Positions 30,772-38,169 of a DNA stretch of 64,000 bases are shown in pieces. Source of the stretch: Pelomicrobium methylotrophicum (GTDB taxonomy: Bacteria; Pseudomonadota; Gammaproteobacteria; Burkholderiales; UBA6910). The translations under genes were made by a program, and so were the position numbers. The notes beneath the pieces were generated by a model. The model did not search any database. It saw only the letters and a program-made list of their open reading frames with translations, and had not been told where the DNA came from. The stretch lies in contig NZ_VPFL01000007.1 in the NCBI RefSeq assembly GCF_008014345.1, positions 80,203-144,202 of the forward strand, written 5' to 3'. Each line of letters begins with the position of its first letter. Within the stretch, counting starts at the first letter, position 1.

Positions 30772-31686
30772 TCACAGGGTCCGTCCCCGGTCGGCGATCC
30801 GGGTCCACGTTTTGCCGCCATCGCGGGTGAGGTAGACGTTGCGCTCGAAGGTGGCGATGGCGTACTCGTCCCGGTGCTTGGGGTTTTGGGCGATATAGGC
30901 GACGGCGTCGCGGGTGAGCGGAGGCAGCGTGACGGGCGTTTTCTGGCGCGCCTCCAGGTCGATTTGCGTGAGGGCCGGCTGGCCGTGGAAAGTGGCGGCC
31001 CACAGACGCTTGCCGTCCAAGTCGAAGTACACCGCGAGGCCCTGCCTGTTCCTCAAGAGCGGCTCGAACGTTGCCGCCGCGTCCCGCGACAGAAAGATGC
31101 CCTGATCCGTGGCGGCCGCGACGGTTTTCGGGTCGCTCGGGTGCACGGCCAGGGCGATGACATCGCCCCCGAGGCCCTTGGCTTGCGCCCGTCGCCACGC
31201 AAAGCCGTCGTCCAGGGTGTAATAAATGCCGGGCTCCCGCATCCGGCTGTTGGGATGCGGGTTATACACATAGATCACGTTGGTCTCGTAGCCAGTGGCG
31301 AGCACGTGGAAATCGGATTCCCCTTCCAGGCCGAGGTGCTGCCAAGTCTTGCCGCCATCATCGCTGCGGATCAGGCCGAAGGGGTTCTTGAGCCCCGTGC
31401 CGGGAGCAGGGTGCCCGCTGCTGTAGAAGCGGTCCCGGGTGGCCGAAAATCCCATGTAGTCGTGTTGGGGACCCGGGGCCTTGGTCCAGTGCCCTTCGTT
31501 GTAGACTGCGAGGCCATAATGGCTCGGGATATAGAGTCGCGTGCCGTCGGCACTGTAGGCGAGGCCATGCACGTGGGTCAGGGTGACGCCCGATTCCGCG
31601 TGTCCAGGCAGCGGAGAGACGAAACCGACTGCTGCCAGGGCCAGGGCAGCGGGCAAAGGCCAACCAAAGCGCTTTCGTTTCAACAT
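30772..31686 (-). CDS. Exported beta-propeller, F510_1955/BNR-repeat family
   Basis: 304 residues with a signal peptide (ending PGHA). Repeated Asp-box-like units (SDDGGKTWQHLG, LDDGFAWRR, TRDGGKTWTRI) and THVHGLAYSADGTRLY are typical of the F510_1955 glycosylhydrolase-like family. Database names suggest a hydrolase, but the recurring company of copper-resistance genes suggests a periplasmic metal or scaffold role. Enzymatic activity is not shown by sequence. Confidence 0.8.
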   Translation of the reverse strand: MLKRKRFGWPLPAALALAAVGFVSPLPGHAESGVTLTHVHGLAYSADGTRLYIPSHYGLAVYNEGHWTKAPGPQHDYMGFSATRDRFYSSGHPAPGTGLKNPFGLIRSDDGGKTWQHLGLEGESDFHVLATGYETNVIYVYNPHPNSRMREPGIYYTLDDGFAWRRAQAKGLGGDVIALAVHPSDPKTVAAATDQGIFLSRDAAATFEPLLRNRQGLAVYFDLDGKRLWAATFHGQPALTQIDLEARQKTPVTLPPLTRDAVAYIAQNPKHRDEYAIATFERNVYLTRDGGKTWTRIADRGRTL

Positions 31687-31904
31687 GGAGTGTTCTCCGG
31701 GCTCTCAACTTGTTTCAGTGATTCGCAGCCCTCGCTGACGAAAATCGAATTTTCGGCCGCATTCGCGTTCGTCAGGCGAGCCTTCTGCGCAGCTCTTCCC
31801 GCTTGTCCTCGGACAGGGCGGGCGCTCAGTCGCAGGTGCACGAGCGAATGCGCTCGCTGCACGCGTTTTCGAGGACGTGCAGGCGAGCGGAGAAGCGCTG
31901 CCCG

Positions 31905-32297
31905 CTAGCTCAAGTAGCGGCCCAGGCGGATGGGAATGGGTGTTTCGATCGGTGGGCTGAGGGCGGGTGGCCGCGGCGGTGCCTTCTGTTCCACAACCGG
32001 ATGCACCGCTCGCGCGATTTCCTTGAGGGCGAGGGTGGCCGGCGATGGCGCCTCGCTGGGGGTGGCCGGATCAAGGTGATACGGATTGGCCACGCAGTCC
32101 ACCGGATCAAACGGATGGTTGCAGCACGGGACGCCGCCAGCGTCGGGGACGCTGTGGAATGGCTGCGCCCCGGCTGTCACCGGCGTACCGCCCAGGATGG
32201 ACAGGCAGAGCTGCGCCGCCAGGGCGGTCTGCACGATGAGCAGCAGTCCCAGGGCCGTTACTGCGCGTCGGAAAATCCGGAAAGAAGTGCGCCGCAT
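31905..32297 (-). CDS. Small exported Cys/His/Pro-rich protein of the copper block
   Basis: 130 residues; ATG directly after AGGAAGGTT. Signal or anchor at about 11-28. The mature segment contains four clustered Cys and nearby His (LCLSILGG, GVPCCNHPFDPVDC) followed by a Pro-rich tail. The clustered Cys/His suggest metal binding, resembling CopL-like accessory proteins in layout, but I cannot assign a family. Confidence 0.58.
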   Translation of the reverse strand: MRRTSFRIFRRAVTALGLLLIVQTALAAQLCLSILGGTPVTAGAQPFHSVPDAGGVPCCNHPFDPVDCVANPYHLDPATPSEAPSPATLALKEIARAVHPVVEQKAPPRPPALSPPIETPIPIRLGRYLS

Positions 32298-32610
32298 AAC
32301 CTTCCTATGAGACCCTGCGACCGGACCGGGGTTCAACCGCTTGGGGATTCTAAAGTCTTGTCGTCTTGCCGGCCAGCGTCCAGGAAGGGCTGCTCGGGCG
32401 GCGAACGCGGTCACTCAGCCTCCCTGCCCTCGCCGTGGGGCGCGCTAGAGGGGTGCCTCTTCTTGTTCTCCTGCTCAAGAGGGTTTCGAATCGCCGCTGC
32501 GGGAGGCTTGTCGTCCCGCGCCTGCACGAGGGAGGGGGTGCGAGGCAGGCTCGCCTATGAATTCGTCCCGCATCAGGCGCGCTCCGCATGAGAGGGCCGA
32601 TGGGCAGCCG
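32298..32610. other. Non-coding gap in the copper block
   Basis: No convincing gene. Near its left end an imperfect dyad ACCCTGCG...CCGGGGT lies between a TTGAAC and a weak -10 on the minus strand. The implied start would fall after the ribosome site of the adjacent gene, so I do not call it a promoter. Confidence 0.4.
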
Positions 32611-34704
32611 TCAGGCTCCCCTTGCGACCAGGGACCGGGCCTGCTCCAGGAGCTTGGCGTTGATGGCCACGATGACCGTGCTCACCGACATGAGCGCAGC
32701 GCCCAAGGCGGGGGTGAGCAGCAGTCCCCAGGCATAGGCGACGCCTGCGGCGAGCGGTATCGCGAACGCGTTGTATCCAGTGGCCCATAGCAGGTTCTGC
32801 ACCATCTTGTGATAGGTGGCGCGCGACAGTGCCAGGATCGCCGCCACGTCGCGGGGGTCGCTTCTCACCAGCACCACGTCGGCCGACTCGATGGCCACAT
32901 CGGTCCCCGCGCCGATGGCGATTCCCAGGTCGGACGCTGCCAGCGCCGGCGCGTCATTGACGCCGTCGCCCACCATGGCCACCGTCAGTCCCTTGGCCTT
33001 GATTTCCCGCACTTTCTGGGCTTTCTCATGGGGCAGCACCTCAGCGAAGTAGTCGTCCAGCCCGAGTTCGGTGGCGACCGTCCTGGCGACTGCCTGCGCA
33101 TCGCCTGTGAGCATCATGCATTGGATGCCCATGGCCTTGAGGCGCGAGACCGCTTCAAAAGATTCTTTCCTGACGATGTCGGCGAGCGCAATGGCGCCTG
33201 CCGGCTCATCGTCCAGCAGCAAGTAGACCACCGTCTTGCCCTGCGCTGCCCATGCGGCAAGTTCCGGACGATCGATCGACAGACCCCGCGCCCGCAGGTA
33301 ACCCGGGCTCACCACCTTGACGTTGCGCCCCTCTACCACGGCCTCTGCCCCTTGCCCCGTGAGATTCTTGAACTGCTCCACGGGCGCAAGCCGCAGCCCC
33401 TGGTCGGCGGCGGCGCGCACGATGCCGGCGGCGATGGGGTGCTCCGACCGGCTCTCGAGGCTCGCCGCCCAGGTGAGGACCTCGTCCGGCGTATGGGCGC
33501 CGAAGGGAATGACCTCGGAGACACCGAAGCGCCCCTCGGTGAGGGTTCCTGTCTTGTCGAAGACGACGGCGTTCAAGTGGCGGGCGCGCTCAAAAGCGGC
33601 CCGGTCCCGGATGAGGAGGCCACTGCGCGCGGTGAGGCTGGTGGAGACTGCCACCACCAGCGGCACCGCGAGCCCCAGCGCATGGGGACAGGCGATGACC
33701 ATGACGGTTACCATCCGCGCCAGGGCGAACTGGAAGCTCTCTCCCAGCCCCAGCCACACGGCGAAGGTCACGCCGCCGGCGGCAAGGGCGATCCAGGTCA
33801 GCCACTGGGCGGCCCGGTTGGCGAGGTCCTGCGTCCGGGAGCGCGTCTCTTGGGCCCGGCGCACCAGCTCGATCACCTGGGCGAGATAGGTCTGGTCTCC
33901 GGTCTTGCGTACTTCGATCACGACGGCGCCTTCGCCGTTCACGGCCCCGCCGATGGCCTCCTGTCCCTCGCTCCTTTCCACCGGCCGAGACTCGCCGGTG
34001 AGCATGGCTTCGTTGAAGCTGGACCGGCCCTGGACGATGGCGCCGTCGATGGGCACCTTCTCCCCGGGCTTGACCAGCACTCGGTCGCCGGGTTTGAGCG
34101 CTGTCACCGGCACTTCCTCGATCTCGCCGCTTCGCGTCAGGCGGTGGGCGGTCGCGGGCAGCAGCCGCACCAGGCTCTCCAGGGCACGGGAGGCGCCCAG
34201 CACCGACCGCATCTCGATCCAGTGGCCGAGCAGCATCACGTCGATTAGGGTCGCCAGCTCCCAGAAGAAGGGCTCGCCGGAGAGCCCGAAGACCACCGCA
34301 CTGGAGTAGAAATAAGCGACCGAGATCGCAAGGGCGATCAAGGTCATCATGCCCGGCTGGCGCTTGGCCAGCTCCCGCGCGCTGCCCGCGAGGAAAGGCC
34401 AGCCGCCATAGAAGAAGACCACGCTGGAGAGCGCGAACAGCACGTGATCGGAGCCACGGAAGGCCACAGCCTCGGGCAGGCCGAGCCAGTGCTGAATCGT
34501 GGGCGACAGCCCGAGAATGGGCAGGGTGAGGACGGCGGAAATCCAGAAGCGGCGGCGGAAGTCAGCGATCATCGCCGCGTGGTCGTGGCCGGCATGCGTC
34601 GCGTGCCCGGCGGCGGGATGCTGGCGATGGCCGGCATGGGCCGGGGCGGGCGCGGCTTCCTGGGATGCCATCGAGGACGGGGTGTGCCCGCGGTGATCGT
34701 CCAT
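32611..34704 (-). CDS. copB: CPH-type copper-exporting P1B-3 ATPase (CopB-like)
   Basis: 697 residues; ATG after AGGAGACCCCC. The N-terminus is His-rich (HAGHRQHPAAGHATHAGHDH) and has no HMA domain, as in CopB. The membrane metal motif is C339-P340-H341, diagnostic of P1B-3 pumps for Cu(II)/Ag. TGES, phosphorylated Asp383 in DKTGTLT and GDGVNDAPA are intact. It exports copper from the cytoplasm. It is the first gene of the minus-strand copper block, whose later genes handle periplasmic copper. Confidence 0.92.
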   Translation of the reverse strand: MDDHRGHTPSSMASQEAAPAPAHAGHRQHPAAGHATHAGHDHAAMIADFRRRFWISAVLTLPILGLSPTIQHWLGLPEAVAFRGSDHVLFALSSVVFFYGGWPFLAGSARELAKRQPGMMTLIALAISVAYFYSSAVVFGLSGEPFFWELATLIDVMLLGHWIEMRSVLGASRALESLVRLLPATAHRLTRSGEIEEVPVTALKPGDRVLVKPGEKVPIDGAIVQGRSSFNEAMLTGESRPVERSEGQEAIGGAVNGEGAVVIEVRKTGDQTYLAQVIELVRRAQETRSRTQDLANRAAQWLTWIALAAGGVTFAVWLGLGESFQFALARMVTVMVIACPHALGLAVPLVVAVSTSLTARSGLLIRDRAAFERARHLNAVVFDKTGTLTEGRFGVSEVIPFGAHTPDEVLTWAASLESRSEHPIAAGIVRAAADQGLRLAPVEQFKNLTGQGAEAVVEGRNVKVVSPGYLRARGLSIDRPELAAWAAQGKTVVYLLLDDEPAGAIALADIVRKESFEAVSRLKAMGIQCMMLTGDAQAVARTVATELGLDDYFAEVLPHEKAQKVREIKAKGLTVAMVGDGVNDAPALAASDLGIAIGAGTDVAIESADVVLVRSDPRDVAAILALSRATYHKMVQNLLWATGYNAFAIPLAAGVAYAWGLLLTPALGAALMSVSTVIVAINAKLLEQARSLVARGA

Positions 34705-34784
34705 GGGGGTCTCCTGGCGTCAAAGGGTTGCGCAGGTGGCCGAGGACACTTCCAGCCTGCAGGTGGATGGCAGGCCGTCGCCGT

Positions 34785-34920
34785 TCAGCCGAGGATCTCG
34801 CGCTTCTTCTGCTCGAACTCTTCGCGATCGATCTCGCCGCGGGATCGATGCGGCGCCCATTGACAGCGCCACGATGACGTAAAGCTCGAATAGAATGGGC
34901 ACAAACGACAGTATACGGCT
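34785..34920 (-). pseudogene. Truncated and frameshifted SHOCT-domain gene
   Basis: One frame shows a membrane helix (FVPILFELYVIVALSMGAAS). The SHOCT C-terminus (RGEIDREEFEQKKREILG) is read in another frame and ends at 34785. Between them the usual linker is missing. The order helix-then-SHOCT is that of intact family members, so this looks like an internal deletion with a frame change. It lies just upstream of copB, a common place for SHOCT genes. Confidence 0.55.
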
Positions 34921-35029
34921 GTGATCCCGCTTCGGGGAACCATGTCCTGAAGCCGCCCGGCCGCGGCCGAACTCGTCACGTTCCTGAGGAGTTTTCAATC
35001 ACGCTCTTGAAGGGCGCCAGGAGTCAGGC

Positions 35030-35935
35030 ATGGAAACCAGCATCGATCCGTTCTTCGAGCGGCAGTATGACGTCCGCCGGGGCGTTCCCGACCATTCCCA
35101 GATCTTTGCCCGCTGGGCCGAGACATCCGCGCACGCGCGCTCCATCTGGCCTTGCGCCCTCGACGTGCGCTACGGCAAGGGGGAGAAGCAGGCGCTGGAC
35201 GTGTTTCTGTCCCCGGGGCCGAGCCGAGCGCTGCTCATGTACTTCCACGGAAGTGATTGGCGCTCGCTCGACAAGAGCGATTTCTCGTTCCTGGCGCCGG
35301 CGTTGGCGGAGGCGGGTGCCACCGTGGTCATGGTCAACTACGATTTTGTGCCCAAGGTCACAGTGGCCGACATCGTGGCGGAGGCGCGGGAGGCGGTGGT
35401 GTGGCTGCTGCGCAACGCCGGCCACTACGGCGCCCATCCGGGCAAGCTCTTCGTCGCAGGCCACTCGATGGGCGCCTACCTCGTGGCCATGTTGTTCGTC
35501 ACCGACTGGAATCGGGTGTACTCGGGGCTGCCGCCCAAGGTGATCAAGGGCGGCCTGGCGGTGAGCGGGATCTACGATCTGGCACCGCTCGTTGAAACCA
35601 GTATGAACGCCGATTTCCGGCTCACCATGGATCGCGCCCGGGCATTGAGCCCCGTGTACATGGCGCCGCGGGTGAAGGCTCCGCTCGCGGTGGCAGTGGG
35701 GAGCGAGGAGAGCAGCGAGTTCAGGCTCCAGACGGAGTTGCTCGTCGAGCGCTGGAAGGAAAGCCTCCAGATCGAACAGGTGCCGATGCCCGGCTTTCAC
35801 CACCTAAGCATCATCGAGGAACTGGGCCGCAAGGGTTCCGCGCTCCATACCGCGGCGATCCGACTGATGGGTCTGGACCGGGAGGAAGAGGAGGAAAAGC
35901 CCGAAGAGGAAAAGGACGAGTGGGAGGACGACTGA
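35030..35935 (+). CDS. Alpha/beta hydrolase, arylformamidase-like
   Basis: 301 residues; ATG 6 bp after AGGAG. Oxyanion segment MYFHGSDWRSLDKSDFSFLAP, nucleophile elbow GHSMGAYLV, acid region and a terminal GFHHLSI supply the catalytic triad. The LDKSDFSFLAP and DLAPLVETSMN patterns are those of bacterial kynurenine-formamidase-like esterases, in which HGG is usual; here it is HGS. The last ~25 residues are extremely acidic (EEEEEKPEEEKDEWEDD), unlike the family. Substrate unknown. Confidence 0.78.
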   Translation: METSIDPFFERQYDVRRGVPDHSQIFARWAETSAHARSIWPCALDVRYGKGEKQALDVFLSPGPSRALLMYFHGSDWRSLDKSDFSFLAPALAEAGATVVMVNYDFVPKVTVADIVAEAREAVVWLLRNAGHYGAHPGKLFVAGHSMGAYLVAMLFVTDWNRVYSGLPPKVIKGGLAVSGIYDLAPLVETSMNADFRLTMDRARALSPVYMAPRVKAPLAVAVGSEESSEFRLQTELLVERWKESLQIEQVPMPGFHHLSIIEELGRKGSALHTAAIRLMGLDREEEEEKPEEEKDEWEDD

Positions 35936-35948
35936 CAGCCAGTTTTTT

Positions 35949-35987
35949 ACCACAGAGGCACAGGGGAAAGAATAGTGCCTCTGTGGT
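35949..35987. repeat. Inverted repeat ACCACAGAGGCAC between convergent genes
   Basis: A perfect 13-bp stem, ACCACAGAGGCAC and GTGCCTCTGTGGT, encloses a 13-base loop. It lies between the stops of two convergent genes and is flanked by T-runs on one strand, so it may end transcription. The arm sequence is shared in degenerate form with the gap at 10110-10175, which makes it a candidate dispersed intergenic repeat. Confidence 0.6.
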
Positions 35988-35993
35988 GATCTT

Positions 35994-36947
35994 TTATCCG
36001 GTTGCCTGCTCGAACGCCGGCATGATCTCCCGAGCGAAGAAGCGCATGCCTTGCAGCGGCGGAATCGGCTGAATCACCAGGTGCTCGACGCCCGCCTTGG
36101 CCCAGGCGCGGATGCGCTCCACGCAACGCTCCACCGGCCCCCAGAGGTTCTCGTTCAACACATCCTCGGGCGTGGGCGGCACGGGGAAACGGTGCGCGCG
36201 CTCTTTCGCATATAGCACGCTCCATTTTTTCACTTCCTCGTCCGGTAGACCCGCCAGGCACACGGTGGAAGCAGCCATGGGCAGGCGCCGTCCGCCGCTG
36301 CGGCGGCGCATGTCTTCGGCGTACCCGGCGACTGTCTCGGGCGGCTTGGAATAAAACAGCCAGGCGTCGCCCAACTCGGCGGCCAGGTCGCGAATCGCCG
36401 GGGAGTCGCCCGGCACCCAGATGGGAATGTGGGGCTTCTGCACCGGTTTCGGCTCCAGATAGGCCTGCTCCAGCCGGTAGAAGCGGCCCTCGAAGCTCAC
36501 TTCCGGCTGGGTCCACAGGGCCTTGGCGATCAGGAGCGCTTCCCGCAGCCGAGCCACCCGCTGTCCATGCTCTTCCCAGGGAAGCCCATAGCTCACGCTC
36601 TCGTGGCGGAACCAGGCCGAGCCCAGGGAATAGATGAGGCGGCCGTTGAACATGACGTCGAAAGTGGCGGCCATCTTGGCCATCACCGCGGGATGACGCA
36701 GGGAGTTATTGAACGTGTGGCCGGCGAAGACGACCCGGCGCGTGAGGGCACCCAGGGCAGAGAGCACCGTCCAGTTCTCCAGCATCGGCGTCTTTTTTTC
36801 CATGTGGGCATTGATCACGTGGTCCGGCAGCCACACGCTGTCGAAGCCGAGGGCCTCCGCCTCCAGTGCCATTTGCCGCGCGTAATCCCAGCCTTGGCCC
36901 TGGGCGCCCATTTCTCCCTGCACCGCTAGCCTGACGCCGAACTTCAT
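35994..36947 (-). CDS. LLM-class (luciferase-like) flavin-dependent oxidoreductase
   Basis: 317 residues; ATG after GGGGAAGGCTT. A TIM-barrel with the signatures EALGFDSVWLPDHVI, RVVFAGHTFNNSLRHPAVMAK and PHIPIWVPGDSPAIRDLAAE of the F420/FMN bacterial luciferase family. Whether it uses F420 or FMN cannot be told here. It is transcribed away from a MarR-type regulator and is its likely target. Substrate unknown, possibly an aromatic or sulfur compound. Confidence 0.85.
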   Translation of the reverse strand: MKFGVRLAVQGEMGAQGQGWDYARQMALEAEALGFDSVWLPDHVINAHMEKKTPMLENWTVLSALGALTRRVVFAGHTFNNSLRHPAVMAKMAATFDVMFNGRLIYSLGSAWFRHESVSYGLPWEEHGQRVARLREALLIAKALWTQPEVSFEGRFYRLEQAYLEPKPVQKPHIPIWVPGDSPAIRDLAAELGDAWLFYSKPPETVAGYAEDMRRRSGGRRLPMAASTVCLAGLPDEEVKKWSVLYAKERAHRFPVPPTPEDVLNENLWGPVERCVERIRAWAKAGVEHLVIQPIPPLQGMRFFAREIMPAFEQATG

Positions 36948-37079
36948 AAGCCTTCCCCCGCGCAAATCCGCTTCCACGAGTTACCGTACATGGTATTGTA
37001 TAAAACTATTTTCCGAAATAAGGATTGCGGGTGGTAAGATAAGTTGTGTCCTGTCGCGAGACCCTTTCCTGGACCATCT

Positions 37080-37658
37080 ATGCCCAGCCGCCGTCCCTCC
37101 AGGAAGAAGCCGGGCGTGGCTTCTCCGGCGTCGCGGTCCCGCCAGCCCGTGCGGCGAGAGCGCCCGTCGGCGCCGCGGGGGCGCCGGTCCAGCCACGACC
37201 GGCGCGTGCAGGAAGTGCTGCGCAAGTTCCGCATCGTGTTCAAGTCGTCGGTCCAGCATTCCCGCTGGGTGGAGAGCCATTGCGGCGTCAACGCTCCCCA
37301 GCTATGGGCCTTGTCCGAGCTTGCGCGGCAGCCGGGTCTGCGCGTCGCCGACCTGGCCCACCTCATGTCGTTGCATGCGTCTACCACCAGCAACCTGCTG
37401 GACGGATTGGAGCAGCGGGGACTCATCGAGCGCGTCCGCGACCAGACGGATCAGCGGGTGGTACGGCTGATTGTCACCGAGGCAGGCCTGCAGTTCCTCA
37501 AGAACGCACCGGCACCGGCCATGAGCCTGCTGCCGGATGCGCTGTACAAGCTGCCGGACAAAGTCCTCGAGGAGCTCAATCGGGCCATGACGCAGCTGGT
37601 GGCCAAGCTGGTCGTCAAGGACGAGCAGGCCGGCTACGAGCCGATCAATGTGCCGTGA
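37080..37658 (+). CDS. MarR-family transcriptional regulator
   Basis: 192 residues from ATG 37080. A basic N-terminal extension of ~40 residues (SRRPSRKKPG, RRERPSAPRGRRSS) precedes the winged helix (LSELARQPGLRVADLAHLM, TTSNLLDGLEQRGLIERV, and the wing RDQTDQRVVRLIVT). The extension is unusual and may add DNA contacts. The gene diverges from the luciferase-like oxidoreductase; the ~130-bp AT-rich space (TATTGTATAAAACTATTTTC) is the probable operator region. Confidence 0.85.
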   Translation: MPSRRPSRKKPGVASPASRSRQPVRRERPSAPRGRRSSHDRRVQEVLRKFRIVFKSSVQHSRWVESHCGVNAPQLWALSELARQPGLRVADLAHLMSLHASTTSNLLDGLEQRGLIERVRDQTDQRVVRLIVTEAGLQFLKNAPAPAMSLLPDALYKLPDKVLEELNRAMTQLVAKLVVKDEQAGYEPINVP

Positions 37659-37825
37659 GCGAAAATCCGCTTTCTACGACACGCGCGGACCGTCGCACGA
37701 AGTTCTTCCCGCCAGCTTGCCGCTCGCGCCGGGCAGTGAGCGTCCCGGTGAAACGCCGTTGGCGGCTGAAGCTGAAGGGGGCGCTTGACGTTCACTGGCG
37801 CGGCGAGTAGATTCCGAAGACCGCT

Positions 37826-38044
37826 TCAGGTCCCCGACGACGTCCGTCGAAGGGGTTAAACGGGAAGCCGGTGCGATCCATCTTTTTCCACCGATCAAAG
37901 CCGGCGCTGCCCCCGCAACGGTAGACGAGTCAAGGTTCTGCACCACGCCACTGCGCGCGCGAGCGTGCGGGAAGGCGCAGACCGGGAAATTCTCCCGCTC
38001 GTGAGCCCGGAGACCGACCCGAAGCGATCGCAGGTGGGATCGCG
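37826..38044 (+). ncRNA. Cobalamin riboswitch
   Basis: The conserved blocks occur in order and spacing: GGTTAAACGGGAA; GCCGG with GCTGCCCCCGCAACGGTA; CCACTG; GGGAAGGCG; and the B12 box GAGCCCGGAGACCGACC near 38003-38019. The element ends ~125 bp before btuB, which it should turn off when adenosylcobalamin is plentiful. The tight gene overlaps downstream suggest the whole cob run follows. Outer limits are approximate. Confidence 0.92.
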
Positions 38045-38169
38045 GAGGGCGGTCCGACGGCACCAGGCGGAATGATCCCTGCCCACGTCCGCTCGTCCTT
38101 CCTCCGGATCCGTTCCCAACAGGCGGCATTCGCGCGCGGGTGTGCGCGCGGGCCAATGAAGGAGGAAAG

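Noticed and set aside
31739..31755. Small inverted repeat CGAAAAT-CGA-ATTTTCG
   Set aside because: Too short and without a promoter context to call; it may be chance in a locally AT-rich gap.
32306..32336. Possible MerR-type promoter before the 130-aa exported protein
   Set aside because: The -10 is poor and the predicted transcription start would lie after the ribosome site, so it could not serve the gene.
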